Positions 6,275-14,362 of a stretch of 21,731 nucleotides of DNA are shown in pieces. The notes under the pieces were generated by a model, which saw only the letters and a program-made list of their open reading frames with translations, had not been told where the DNA came from and did not search any database. Position 1 is the first letter of the stretch, and each line of letters starts with the position of its first letter. The position numbers were made by a program, and so were the translations under genes. The DNA comes from Deltaproteobacteria bacterium (GTDB lineage Bacteria > Desulfobacterota > DSM-4660 > Desulfatiglandales > Desulfatiglandaceae): contig DREN01000464.1 of assembly GCA_011051075.1 (NCBI GenBank), positions 1 to 21,731 of the forward strand, written 5' to 3'.

Positions 6275-8329
6275 ATGCACTTCACCCTGAAGACTAAGAT
6301 CCTTTTTTTGGTAGGGGTTATCACCCTTGCATCGCTTTTGGGTTCTATCCTGTTAATAAATAACCACAGGGTGATAGGGGAGAGCCTGCGGGTCGAAACC
6401 GAGAGGCACATCAAGGCGCTTATCGGCAGAAATGCGGAGAGAATTGAAACCACAATGCTTGTCATGGAGAAGAACGCCGATGACCTTGCAACGGCAGGGG
6501 AGGCCTTTTTTTCAATATACAGAACAACGGGCCAGGACATCACCGGACAGATCGAAGAGTACCTGGTAAATAATTTCAGAAAGCTCCCAACGGCCATAGG
6601 AGGCGGTCTGTGGTACGAGCCCTACGTCCTGTTTGAGGAAAAGAAAAACTTCGGCCCATATGCCTACAGAGAGAACGATCGGGTGCTCTTTACCTGGGAC
6701 CTGAACACGCCTGAGTATGATTACCACAATCAGGCCTGGTACCGTCTTGCCATTCCAAAGGGATGGGACAGGTCAAGGAAAAGGCTATCCAGGATCTACT
6801 GGACAGACCCCTACTTTGACGAAGCAGCGACCAGGGCCCTCATGATCACGGTGGATGCCCTGATGTACGACCGGCAGGGCATGGTGATCGGTCTGGCCAC
6901 CGTTGATTTCAGCCTGGGGTATCTGGGAAAAATGGTGGCTGGAATGACCGTAACGCCCGGTTCTCTCCCCTTTGCAGTGGATCTTTCAAGTGGTTTGTTG
7001 ATAGGGTTTCCTGCTGATACATCCAGGGTTATGGAAAAGATCCAGGACCTTGCCTGGGGCAAGGAGTTGGGACCGGCCCAGGGAATGGTTCCCGGAGAAG
7101 TTCAGGCAAAACATGTCTCCCTCGGGGGCAATGATTTTCTCCTATTTTATACCGCAACCAGCACCGGTACCGGTCTCGGCATTCTTGTGCCGTGCAGGGA
7201 ACTTTATGAACACATAGATCGCCTCAATCGGTCCGGCATGTACACGTTCCTTATGGTTATCCTGGTCCAGATTGTCCTGTACCTCCTGATTATCTTTTTC
7301 ATGCTGAGACGGATCTGCAACCCCATCAGCAGGCTGACCGATGTGGCCCAGGGGATTGCAGAAGGCGACCTCAGCGCCGCGTCAAAAGCCCTGAAGGGGA
7401 TGGGGCCGAGCAGCCCTTCCAGCAGGGACGAGACAGAACGTTTAATGGCCGTATTTCAGGGTATGACCGAAAATCTCAAGGGCCTCCTCGCCCGTGTGCA
7501 GGGTTCAGGGACCCAGGTGGCCTCTTCCTCGACCCAGATAGCCAGCTCCTCCAGGCAGATCGAGAGCACTGTAAAGGAACAGGCAGTATCCATCAATAGG
7601 GCGAGTGTTTCCTCGAAAGAGATATCCGATACGGCAAACGCACTGGCCGTTACCATGAACGAGCTGGTTTCTGCCGCCTCTGAGACGGCGGTCCTGGCAG
7701 GGTCTGGCCAGGCGGGTCTGGAAGAGATGGAGGACTCCATGCAGGGAGTGCTAAAGGGGACAGAATCGGTTTCTTCAAGGCTTGAAGAGATCAAACAAAA
7801 CGCCATGAGCATAGATTCCATTGTCTCCACCATTACCAGGGTGGCCGATCAGACAAACCTTCTCTCTCTTAACGCCGCAATAGAGGCTGAAAAGGCGGGT
7901 GAATACGGGCTCGGAGTTTCCGTGGTGGCGGAGGAGATCAGGAGACTGGCGGACCAGACCTCGGTGGCGGTGATAGATATCGAGGATATGGTGGACAGGA
8001 TGGAAAAATCCATATCGGCCGGGGCCGCTGAGATGGATAGCTTTTCCCTGAAGGTGGGTTCTGCGGTGGATCAGATCACCAGGACCGGGAAACAGTTGGA
8101 GGCCATAGTGGAGAGGGTGCTTACCCTGACCCCCCGTTTTGAAAAGGTCAATGAGGCCATGGAGGCACAGTCCGGGAGGGCAGGAGAGATCAGTGAAACC
8201 ATGTCCCATCTGAACCATGTAATCGGGAGTACCGTTGAGACCCTGCGGGAGTTCAACGTTGCGGCGGAGTACCTGCGCCAGGCTGCGCAGGGTCTGCAGG
8301 ATGAGGTGTCGCGTTTCAGGGTAAGCTGA
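6275..8329 (+). CDS. Methyl-accepting chemoreceptor with dCache sensor (WspA-like signalling domain)
   Basis: A 684-residue transmembrane receptor. TM1 is about residues 9-28. A periplasmic region of about 290 residues has double-Cache hallmarks: YDYHNQAWYR (148-157), WTDPYFDE and ATVDFS (Asp211). TM2 is about 321-343, a HAMP domain follows, then a cytoplasmic signalling domain. The hairpin tip reads ADQTNLLSLNAAIEAEKAGE, the EAEKAGEY form I associate with WspA-type receptors rather than the E. coli EAARAGE form. Of the dCache amino-acid motif (Tyr, Arg, Trp-Tyr, Asp), Tyr148, Trp155-Tyr156 and Asp211 are present but the carboxylate-binding Arg is Gln153, so a simple amino-acid ligand is doubtful. 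Where most receptors have GRGF just after the tip, this one has GLGV (545-548). It ends VSRFRVS with no CheR-docking pentapeptide. A binding-protein gene follows and may supply ligand. Confidence 0.93.
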   Translation: MHFTLKTKILFLVGVITLASLLGSILLINNHRVIGESLRVETERHIKALIGRNAERIETTMLVMEKNADDLATAGEAFFSIYRTTGQDITGQIEEYLVNNFRKLPTAIGGGLWYEPYVLFEEKKNFGPYAYRENDRVLFTWDLNTPEYDYHNQAWYRLAIPKGWDRSRKRLSRIYWTDPYFDEAATRALMITVDALMYDRQGMVIGLATVDFSLGYLGKMVAGMTVTPGSLPFAVDLSSGLLIGFPADTSRVMEKIQDLAWGKELGPAQGMVPGEVQAKHVSLGGNDFLLFYTATSTGTGLGILVPCRELYEHIDRLNRSGMYTFLMVILVQIVLYLLIIFFMLRRICNPISRLTDVAQGIAEGDLSAASKALKGMGPSSPSSRDETERLMAVFQGMTENLKGLLARVQGSGTQVASSSTQIASSSRQIESTVKEQAVSINRASVSSKEISDTANALAVTMNELVSAASETAVLAGSGQAGLEEMEDSMQGVLKGTESVSSRLEEIKQNAMSIDSIVSTITRVADQTNLLSLNAAIEAEKAGEYGLGVSVVAEEIRRLADQTSVAVIDIEDMVDRMEKSISAGAAEMDSFSLKVGSAVDQITRTGKQLEAIVERVLTLTPRFEKVNEAMEAQSGRAGEISETMSHLNHVIGSTVETLREFNVAAEYLRQAAQGLQDEVSRFRVS

Positions 8330-8477
8330 AGTGGGGCAGGCGCGGATAACAGGTGCCCCTCATTGAATCGCAATTCCGGCCTGCTCCCCCTCTGGCGGGC
8401 CTGTCCGCCTCAGGTATCACATACAGGTCATGGCAAAGACGATCTGAACCCTGTTTAAGTATGGTGGAGGTTGACAG

Positions 8478-9287
8478 ATGAAGGTTCGTTCACTTATTTA
8501 TGGGTCCAAGGTTAATGTTCTTTGGGGCAGGCATAGGGTTTTAGTATCTATCCTTACGGTCATCTTTTTATGCGCCCCCCTCCTTGCGGCAGCCGAGGAG
8601 CTTACACTGGCGGTGGGGCTGACCATACCCCCGTATGTTATCCCCGAGACCGGGTCGGGGATAGAACTGGATATAGTGAGGGAGGCACTTAAGAAGAAGG
8701 GCTATACGGTCAAACCGAAGTATCTCCCCTTTGCCCGTGTCAAGAAGGCCCTGGAAGATGGGGAGGTGGAAGGGGCCCTGACCATCAATCTCAACTCGGG
8801 CATAGAGGCCTTTTACTCCGATGAGCATCTTACCTGTGAAAACGTTGTGGTCACCCTCAAGGAGAATAATTTCAACATCAGGGATGTAACCGGCCTTACG
8901 GGGAAAAGCGTCGTCGCCTTCCAGGACGCAACTCTCTACCTGGGAAAGGACTTTGCTTCAATGGCAAAGGAGAATTCAAGGTACAGGGAGATACCCAAGC
9001 AGGAGCTTCAGATAAATCTGCTCTACACCAACCGGGTGGATGCCATAGTCCTGGATAAGAACATCTTTTACTACCATCGTAAACACAACACCAGGGTGGA
9101 CACCTCCAAGCCTGTTGATATCTGGTATATCTTTCCCCCAACGCGGTTCCGGGTCGGCTTTGTGCGGGAAAAGGTCAGGGATGATTTCAACGCGGGCCTG
9201 AAGGAGCTGTGCAGCTCCGGTCGCTATGATGAGATAGTGGAGAAATATATACGGAAGCAGGGGACCATGGATCAGGATGGTGGTTGA
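8478..9287 (+). CDS. Periplasmic family-3 solute-binding protein (sensor partner)
   Basis: A family 3 (SBP_bac_3) extracytoplasmic binding protein of 269 residues. It has a long n-region, a hydrophobic core VLVSILTVIFLCAPLL and a predicted cleavage near AAA|EE (about residue 40). The mature start LTLAVGLTIPPYVIPETGSG and then IELDIVREALKKKGY match the first lobe of this family, and DVTGLTGKSVVAF the start of the second lobe. GGAGG at 8464-8468 sets the start. No permease or ATPase gene is nearby; instead the gene sits between two chemoreceptors. That suggests it presents a ligand to a receptor rather than feeding a transporter (inference). The 148-nt gap upstream holds small imperfect hairpins (8333-8359 and 8394-8409) of unclear value. 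Ligand unknown; amino acids are common for the family. Confidence 0.85.
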   Translation: MKVRSLIYGSKVNVLWGRHRVLVSILTVIFLCAPLLAAAEELTLAVGLTIPPYVIPETGSGIELDIVREALKKKGYTVKPKYLPFARVKKALEDGEVEGALTINLNSGIEAFYSDEHLTCENVVVTLKENNFNIRDVTGLTGKSVVAFQDATLYLGKDFASMAKENSRYREIPKQELQINLLYTNRVDAIVLDKNIFYYHRKHNTRVDTSKPVDIWYIFPPTRFRVGFVREKVRDDFNAGLKELCSSGRYDEIVEKYIRKQGTMDQDGG

Positions 9288-9322
9288 GGGCTCGGATCAG
9301 GAAATGAAGGAGTTATAAGGTC

Positions 9323-10975
9323 ATGGGTAACTGGAGCATAGTAACAAAGATAGTGGCGTCTGCCTGTGGAATCGTGTGCGTCCTGGTGCTGTTGGGGGGT
9401 TTTGTGCTTATCAAATTTGAGATAAATCTGGTGGACAGGTTTACAGCGGAGACCCTCTCAAGGATTCACGAGTTTATCGATGATCGGGCCGAAGAGGAAA
9501 AAAAGGCCCTGCGTGAGGAGATCAGATTCAGCGTTCAAATACTCAGCGGGATAGGTTCATCATACCTGTACAACCTGGATCAGGAAGGGCTTAAGGAGTC
9601 TCTCCGTCCCTATATGGAGTATCCCGAACTAAGGGCCATAAAGGTCATGGATGATAAAGGGAAGCCCTTTGCCGCCGCGTGGAAGAGTTCCGTCGTTATT
9701 ACGGGGAATGCCCTGCCTGGGGACCTGAACCTTGGGGGGACCATGGAGGTGGCTGTTGATTGCGTGTACAACGGGAAGAAGGTCGGGACCTTTCACGTTT
9801 ACTACTCCGACGCCTTGCTGATGAAGCGGATCGAAAGACAAAAAAAGGACGCTGTCCAGAGGACCGAGCTGTTTGAGAGTGCCGCCCGTGAAAGACTTAA
9901 CCGGGCCATTGCCAGTCAGACCGTGGGGATCTTTGCCATACTCCTGGTCCTGGTGGTTTCCCTCATACTCTTTCTGCGGGCCCTGGTCCTGAGGCCCCTG
10001 AAACAGGTTTCAGAGGTTGCCCATAAGCTCTCTGAGTTTGATCTTACCGTGGGTATCAATACCACAAGGAAAGATGAGATAGGAGACTTACTCCGGGCCA
10101 TAGATGAGATGGCTGCGTCCTTTCGGGAGGTTGTGGGCCAGGTCCAGAGATCCGGGATTCAGGTCACCTCCTCTTCAACCGAACTGGCCGCCACTGCCAG
10201 AGAGCAGGAGGCCACCATGGCGAACCAGGTGAAGTCCACCAGCAGGGTTGTGAAGTCGGTTGAGCAGATATCCGAGGTGGCCACGGAATTGGTAGACACG
10301 ATGGATCAGGTCGCGGCCAGGTCCCAGGAGACAGCGGGCTTCGCAAGCAAGGGCCAGACAGACCTTGCCCGCATGGAGGAGGCCATGGCCAACATGGGTG
10401 CGGCTTCCAGGTCCATATCGGGCAGGCTGGAGGCCATCAATGAGAAGGCTGAGAACATCACCGACGTGGTAACGACCATCACAAAGGTTGCCGACAAGAC
10501 CAACCTCCTATCGTTGAACGCGGCCATTGAGGCGGAAAAGGCCGGGGAGTACGGGAGGGGATTTAACGTTGTAGCGCGGGAGATAAGGAGGCTGGCGGAC
10601 CAGACCGCTGTGGCCACCCTGGATATTGATCAGATGGTGCAGGAGATGCAGACGGCGGTTTCTGCCGGCGTCATGGAGATGGACAAGTTCATAGCAGAGG
10701 TGAACCGGAGTACGGAGGATGTTGGAAGGATCAGTCTGCAGTTGACCCGGATCATCGAACAGGTTCAGGCCCTGTCGCCCAGTTTCGAGAATGTGACTGT
10801 CGCCATGGGCCGGCAGTCGGAAAACGCAAAGAAGATCAATCTCTCCATGACAAATCTGGATGAAGAGATGCACGAGATAGTGAACTCCCTGCGGGAAACC
10901 TACAGCGCCATTGAGCAGCTGAACGAGGCCGCCAGAGACCTGCAGGACCAGGTGTCACGGTTCAGGGTTGAATAG
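9323..10975 (+). CDS. Methyl-accepting chemoreceptor with small periplasmic sensor (WspA-like)
   Basis: A 550-residue receptor: TM1 about 8-31, periplasmic domain about 32-196, TM2 about 197-220, HAMP about 220-272, then the signalling domain. The periplasmic part (e.g. PELRAIKVMDDKGKPFAAAW and NGKKVGTFHVYYSDALL) resembles a single Cache fold. The tip KTNLLSLNAAIEAEKAGEYG keeps the usual GRGF (411-414). The stretch RRLADQTAVATLDIDQMVQE followed by AVSAGVMEMDKF closely resembles WspA of Pseudomonas as I recall it. It ends VSRFRVE without a CheR pentapeptide. AAGGAG lies at 9307-9312. The gene stops eight bases after a possible TTG start of the next gene, so the two are co-transcribed. Together with the first receptor and the two binding proteins it forms a repeated receptor plus binding-protein unit. 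Confidence 0.94.
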   Translation: MGNWSIVTKIVASACGIVCVLVLLGGFVLIKFEINLVDRFTAETLSRIHEFIDDRAEEEKKALREEIRFSVQILSGIGSSYLYNLDQEGLKESLRPYMEYPELRAIKVMDDKGKPFAAAWKSSVVITGNALPGDLNLGGTMEVAVDCVYNGKKVGTFHVYYSDALLMKRIERQKKDAVQRTELFESAARERLNRAIASQTVGIFAILLVLVVSLILFLRALVLRPLKQVSEVAHKLSEFDLTVGINTTRKDEIGDLLRAIDEMAASFREVVGQVQRSGIQVTSSSTELAATAREQEATMANQVKSTSRVVKSVEQISEVATELVDTMDQVAARSQETAGFASKGQTDLARMEEAMANMGAASRSISGRLEAINEKAENITDVVTTITKVADKTNLLSLNAAIEAEKAGEYGRGFNVVAREIRRLADQTAVATLDIDQMVQEMQTAVSAGVMEMDKFIAEVNRSTEDVGRISLQLTRIIEQVQALSPSFENVTVAMGRQSENAKKINLSMTNLDEEMHEIVNSLRETYSAIEQLNEAARDLQDQVSRFRVE

Positions 10976-10988
10976 AAGGAGTCGACAG

Positions 10989-11711
10989 ATGATGATTCGT
11001 ATCTCCTTGATGCTGCTGTTCCTCTTAAGTTTCGTGCCGGATGGAGCTGCCGAGACCATCACCCTCGGCGCCGAGAATGACTGGATTCCTTACTCCAACC
11101 CTGACGGCACCGGCATGGCCAACGGGATTGTTCGTGCCGCCTACGAGGCGGTGGGCATTCGTGTGCGGTTCAAGGTGGGTCCCTATAATCGCCTTTTGAA
11201 GATGGTCAGGGACGGGGAGATCCTCGGCGCCTTCAACGTGCCCAAAGAGAGCTCCAATGAAAACGAATATATCTTTGGAAAGACCCCTCTCTTTGTCGCT
11301 CAGTCCGGCTATTACGAGAACGTGGACAAACCCTTGTCCGCCGGTCGAAAGGAGGAACTGGTGAACGGAGAAAAGGTGGGAGTGGTCTTCGATTACGGAT
11401 ATGGCGATTTTTTTTCCAGGAATAACCGGATTCGAAAGGAATGGGTAAGATCAGAATTGCTGAATGTGCGCAAGCTGGCTAAGGGCCGGATTGATGCCAC
11501 CATACTGTATGACAAGACCGCCCTGAAACTGATCAGGGAGAACGGACTGAAAGACAAGATCGTTAAGGCCTTTGACAGTGAAAGGGCCGAGATTTATGTG
11601 GCCTTTTCCAAGACCTTCCCCAGGGCCCGGTATTATGCTGACAGGCTTGATGAGGGCCTGGCCATTATCAAGTCCAACGGGACCTACAAGAAGACTGTGG
11701 ATGCGTACTGA
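10989..11711 (+). CDS. Periplasmic family-3 solute-binding protein (second sensor partner)
   Basis: A compact SBP_bac_3 protein of 240 residues from the ATG at 10989, chosen because AGAAGGAG (10974-10981) lies seven bases upstream. A TTG at 10968 would add seven residues and spoil the signal peptide. The Sec signal is MMIRISLMLLFLLSFVPDGAA, with cleavage before ETITLGAEN. NDWIPYSNPDGTGMANGIV and then YNRLLKMVRDGEILGAF are typical of the first lobe, and VVFDYGYGDFFS of the second. It has only modest resemblance to the binding protein at 8478. Like that one it has no transporter partner and directly follows a receptor gene, so a sensing role is inferred. It ends the receptor block; 188 bases separate it from the signalling core. 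Confidence 0.85.
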   Translation: MMIRISLMLLFLLSFVPDGAAETITLGAENDWIPYSNPDGTGMANGIVRAAYEAVGIRVRFKVGPYNRLLKMVRDGEILGAFNVPKESSNENEYIFGKTPLFVAQSGYYENVDKPLSAGRKEELVNGEKVGVVFDYGYGDFFSRNNRIRKEWVRSELLNVRKLAKGRIDATILYDKTALKLIRENGLKDKIVKAFDSERAEIYVAFSKTFPRARYYADRLDEGLAIIKSNGTYKKTVDAY

Positions 11712-11832
11712 ATCTCATCGGGTTGTTTGGTGGGTCGACTATTCGAGGGCCCGTTAATCCGTTGATTGGTTCATTCACCTGTCGGGCATATTAACGAATC
11801 GTGAAACATCGAATGTGGTAATTCATTTTTTT

Positions 11833-11875
11833 TGATTGTCATCAGTTTCAATCGACGATCACCGATGGACAATCA
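11833..11875. promoter_or_regulatory. Inverted repeat before the Wsp-like core
   Basis: TGATTGTC (11833-11840) and GACAATCA (11868-11875) form a perfect 8-bp inverted repeat. It extends inward by ATC/GAT with one bulged base, and ATCGACGAT in the loop is itself near-palindromic. It lies 25 bases upstream of the first cheW, right after a T8 run. It may be an operator or an mRNA leader hairpin; no -35/-10 pair was recognised. Confidence 0.4.
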
Positions 11876-11899
11876 TCAATACTAACGGGGGGCCTGGGC

Positions 11900-12385
11900 A
11901 TGCTTCTGCTGCTCTTCTATTTAGGTGATGTCATGTATGCCATGAAGTGCAAGAAGATAAGGGAGGTGGTCCCCCTGGTGAAACTGAAGGAGGTGGCCCA
12001 TACCCCGGATTTCCTGGCAGGCATCTTCAATTACCGGGGTGTTGTCGTCCCTGTAATCGATCTGCGTATGCTGGTCCAGTCTCGCCCCTGTGAGATGCGG
12101 TTGAGTACCAGGATTATTATAGTGGACTACCTGAAGGAGGATGGCACCCCTTTTGTTGTGGGTCTCATGGCCGAAAGGGTGACTGAGACGGTAAAGAGGC
12201 CCGAGAACGCCTTTGCATCTCAGGGGCTCGACGTGGAGGGAGCCCCCTATCTCGGGGGTTTTCTGATGGAGAACCATGAGATGATTCAATATATGGATCT
12301 GGATATGTTACAGGAGAGCTTCCGGTTTCTGCCCATGATCGGGGGGGGCCACAATGTTCCTGAAAAAGATAGAATCACTGCTTGA
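11900..12385 (+). CDS. CheW-type coupling protein (WspB-like)
   Basis: A single CheW domain of 161 residues that would link receptors to the hybrid kinase. The opening MLLLLFYLGDVMYAM is the first beta strand, so the ATG at 11900 (with GGGGGG at 11887-11892) is preferred over ATG 11933. The conserved core is GIFNYRGVVVPVIDL (residues 41-55) with the NxRG arginine (Arg46). Position first in the core and similarity to WspB support that assignment. The last 32 bases overlap the start of cheR. Eight consecutive G at 12341-12348 lie near the 3' end: loss of one G would put this frame in phase with cheR. Confidence 0.92.
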   Translation: MLLLLFYLGDVMYAMKCKKIREVVPLVKLKEVAHTPDFLAGIFNYRGVVVPVIDLRMLVQSRPCEMRLSTRIIIVDYLKEDGTPFVVGLMAERVTETVKRPENAFASQGLDVEGAPYLGGFLMENHEMIQYMDLDMLQESFRFLPMIGGGHNVPEKDRITA

Positions 12386-13610
12386 AAAAAGGATCGGTCT
12401 GGCCCCGGAGAGCATCGGTCTCGGGACTGTTGCCAAGGCAGTGCGTGTCAGGATAGAGGATTGCGGGCTGGCCGATTCAAAAGCCTATCTTGATCTCCTG
12501 AACAGGTCCCGGGAGGAACTGCGAAAACTGATAGAAGCCGTTGTTGTGCCGGAGACCTGGTTTTTTCGCAACGGGAACTCCTTCGCTTTCTTAGTGGATT
12601 ACGCCATGGGAGAATGGCTCCCGGCCAACAGGAACGACCGGTTCCGTGTTTTAAGTCTCCCGTGCTCCACAGGGGAGGAGCCCTACTCCATTGCAATGGC
12701 CCTTTTGGACGGGGGGATGGAAAAGGAGAGGTTTTGCATAGACGGGGTGGACATAAGCAGATCTGCCCTGGAGAGGGCCCAATCGGGGATCTATACCCGA
12801 GGCGCCTTCAGGGGCGATGATCTCTCCTTCAGGGAACGCTATTTTGAAAAACAGGGGGACCGCTATCTGATAGATCCAGAGATCACGAAAATGGTCCGGT
12901 TTTCCGAGGGGAATCTCTTGGACGAGGGGCTTCTCAGGGATCAGGAACCTTACCACGTTGTATTCTGCCGCAACCTGCTGATCTATCTGAGCCAGGACGC
13001 GAGGAGGCGTTCCTTCAAGGCTCTGCACCGGCTCCTTACCGGATCGGGGATACTGATTTTGGGGCATGCGGAAAAACAGGTGGCAATGGAGTGGGGCTTT
13101 GAAGGCATCCCCGCCTTCGGGGCCTTTGCCTGTCGAAAGGAGGAAGGCAAAAGGGAAGAGGGCCTAAAGCCCGTCTTTCATACTCAGGCCGGGCCCGGCC
13201 GGACACTGACCGAAAATGCCCAGGTACGGTCAGACTCCATTTCCACTGACAGGACTCCCACCCTTGTGCTTTTGAAGAAAGAGCCGGAAGGCGGGAGTTC
13301 CCCTGAAGAACAGAAGGACCTGTTCAGAGAGGCACAGCTCCTGGCCGATCAGGGCGCCCTTACCTCGGCCCTTGAACTTTGTGAGGCCTGTTTAAGAGAA
13401 AGTCCGGTCCACGTGCAGACACACTTTCTCATGGGGCTCATATTTGAGGCCCTGGACAACGGGGAAAAGGCCGAAGAGTGTTTTAACAAGGCCATCTACC
13501 TTGACCCGAAGCACTCCCAGGCCATGATCCACCTGTCCTTTATCCTTGAGCATCGTGGCGAGGGGATGAGGGCCTCCCGCCTTCGGAACAGGGCCCGACT
13601 CCTTTCTTAG
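12354..13610 (+). CDS. CheR methyltransferase with C-terminal TPR repeats (WspC-like)
   Basis: An S-adenosylmethionine-dependent methyltransferase that would methylate receptor glutamates for adaptation. The N-terminal helical part leads to VVVPETWFFRN (about 63-73). The SAM-binding loop is LSLPCSTGEEPYSIAMALL (from Leu100), with DGVDISRSALERAQ downstream and the CheR-typical FCRNLLIYL. After a linker of about 50 residues the C-terminus (about 322-418) holds two clear TPR units and part of a third (e.g. NGEKAEECFNKAIYLDPKH). This CheR-TPR layout is that of WspC. The TPR part may replace the pentapeptide docking that these receptors lack (inference). The poly-G tract before the ATG acts as its ribosome-binding sequence; the 32-base overlap with cheW indicates coupling. 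Confidence 0.94.
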   Translation: MFLKKIESLLEKRIGLAPESIGLGTVAKAVRVRIEDCGLADSKAYLDLLNRSREELRKLIEAVVVPETWFFRNGNSFAFLVDYAMGEWLPANRNDRFRVLSLPCSTGEEPYSIAMALLDGGMEKERFCIDGVDISRSALERAQSGIYTRGAFRGDDLSFRERYFEKQGDRYLIDPEITKMVRFSEGNLLDEGLLRDQEPYHVVFCRNLLIYLSQDARRRSFKALHRLLTGSGILILGHAEKQVAMEWGFEGIPAFGAFACRKEEGKREEGLKPVFHTQAGPGRTLTENAQVRSDSISTDRTPTLVLLKKEPEGGSSPEEQKDLFREAQLLADQGALTSALELCEACLRESPVHVQTHFLMGLIFEALDNGEKAEECFNKAIYLDPKHSQAMIHLSFILEHRGEGMRASRLRNRARLLS

Positions 13611-13663
13611 AACGGATGAATAGCCCGGCGCGGACGGCCCCCATGCCGCCGGGTTGAACCGGT

Positions 13664-14362
13664 ATGGTTGTCATGAATACCTCAACAGGATCGATTATGG
13701 CCAGGGAAGAGAGATGCTGGAAACGTATAGGTGTGTGGGGCAAGGAAGAGCCCCGCTGTCCCCTGCTTGAAGAGGTCATACACTGCCGCAACTGTGAGCT
13801 CTTCACGCGGGCGGGCAGGAATCTCCTTGAGCGTGAACTCCCTGCACAATACGGAGATGAGTGGGGCCGGGTCCTGTTGAAAGAAAAGAGTGAGGAGCCC
13901 CTTGGATCTTTTCCCGTGGTCACGTTCAGGGTGGGGAAGGAATGGCTGGCCCTCCCGGCCGGGATTTTTTCAGAGATAATAGACAGGGTCCCCTTTCATA
14001 CCGTCCCCCATCGCAGGAGTGATGTCCTGTTGGGCGTGGTCAACGTTCATGGCGAAATACAGATATGCGTATCGCTGAAGCACCTTTTAGGTCTGGAGGA
14101 TGAGCCGCACAGGGATGAAGATCCTGGAAAGTCTCAGGATCGCATGATGGTGGTGGAGAAGGACGGAGATGTTTGGGTCTTCCCGGTGGAGGAGATCCAT
14201 GGGATACATCGTGTACGTCCCGATCTTTTTCAGAATCTCCCCGTTACCCTTTCCAAATCCAAAGCCGCCTTTACCAGGGACATCTTTGAATGGGAGAGTG
14301 GACACGTGGCCCTGTTAGATGATGAGTTCCTCTTCTACAACCTGAAAAGGAGTCTGCAATGA
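13664..14362 (+). CDS. CheW-type coupling protein with Cys-rich N-terminus (WspD-like)
   Basis: A 232-residue CheW protein. The N-terminal extension has CWKRIGVWG and CPLLEEVIHCRNCELF, i.e. Cys18, Cys32, His40, Cys41 and Cys44, as in WspD proteins. The CheW domain follows (VVTFRVGKEWLALPAGIFSE and then LLGVVNVHGEIQICVSLKHL). At the usual NxRG arginine it has His129, a notable change in a contact region of CheW. A shorter start at ATG 13697 (CAGGA six bases upstream) is possible and keeps all the cysteines. The gene ends four bases into the kinase gene (ATGA overlap). It likely works beside the WspB-like coupler, perhaps with a different receptor or a different kinase surface. Confidence 0.92.
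   Translation: MVVMNTSTGSIMAREERCWKRIGVWGKEEPRCPLLEEVIHCRNCELFTRAGRNLLERELPAQYGDEWGRVLLKEKSEEPLGSFPVVTFRVGKEWLALPAGIFSEIIDRVPFHTVPHRRSDVLLGVVNVHGEIQICVSLKHLLGLEDEPHRDEDPGKSQDRMMVVEKDGDVWVFPVEEIHGIHRVRPDLFQNLPVTLSKSKAAFTRDIFEWESGHVALLDDEFLFYNLKRSLQ

Noticed and set aside
8316..8326. CheR-docking pentapeptide at the receptor C-termini
   Set aside because: Both receptors end in SRFRV plus one residue, with no NWETF-like sequence.
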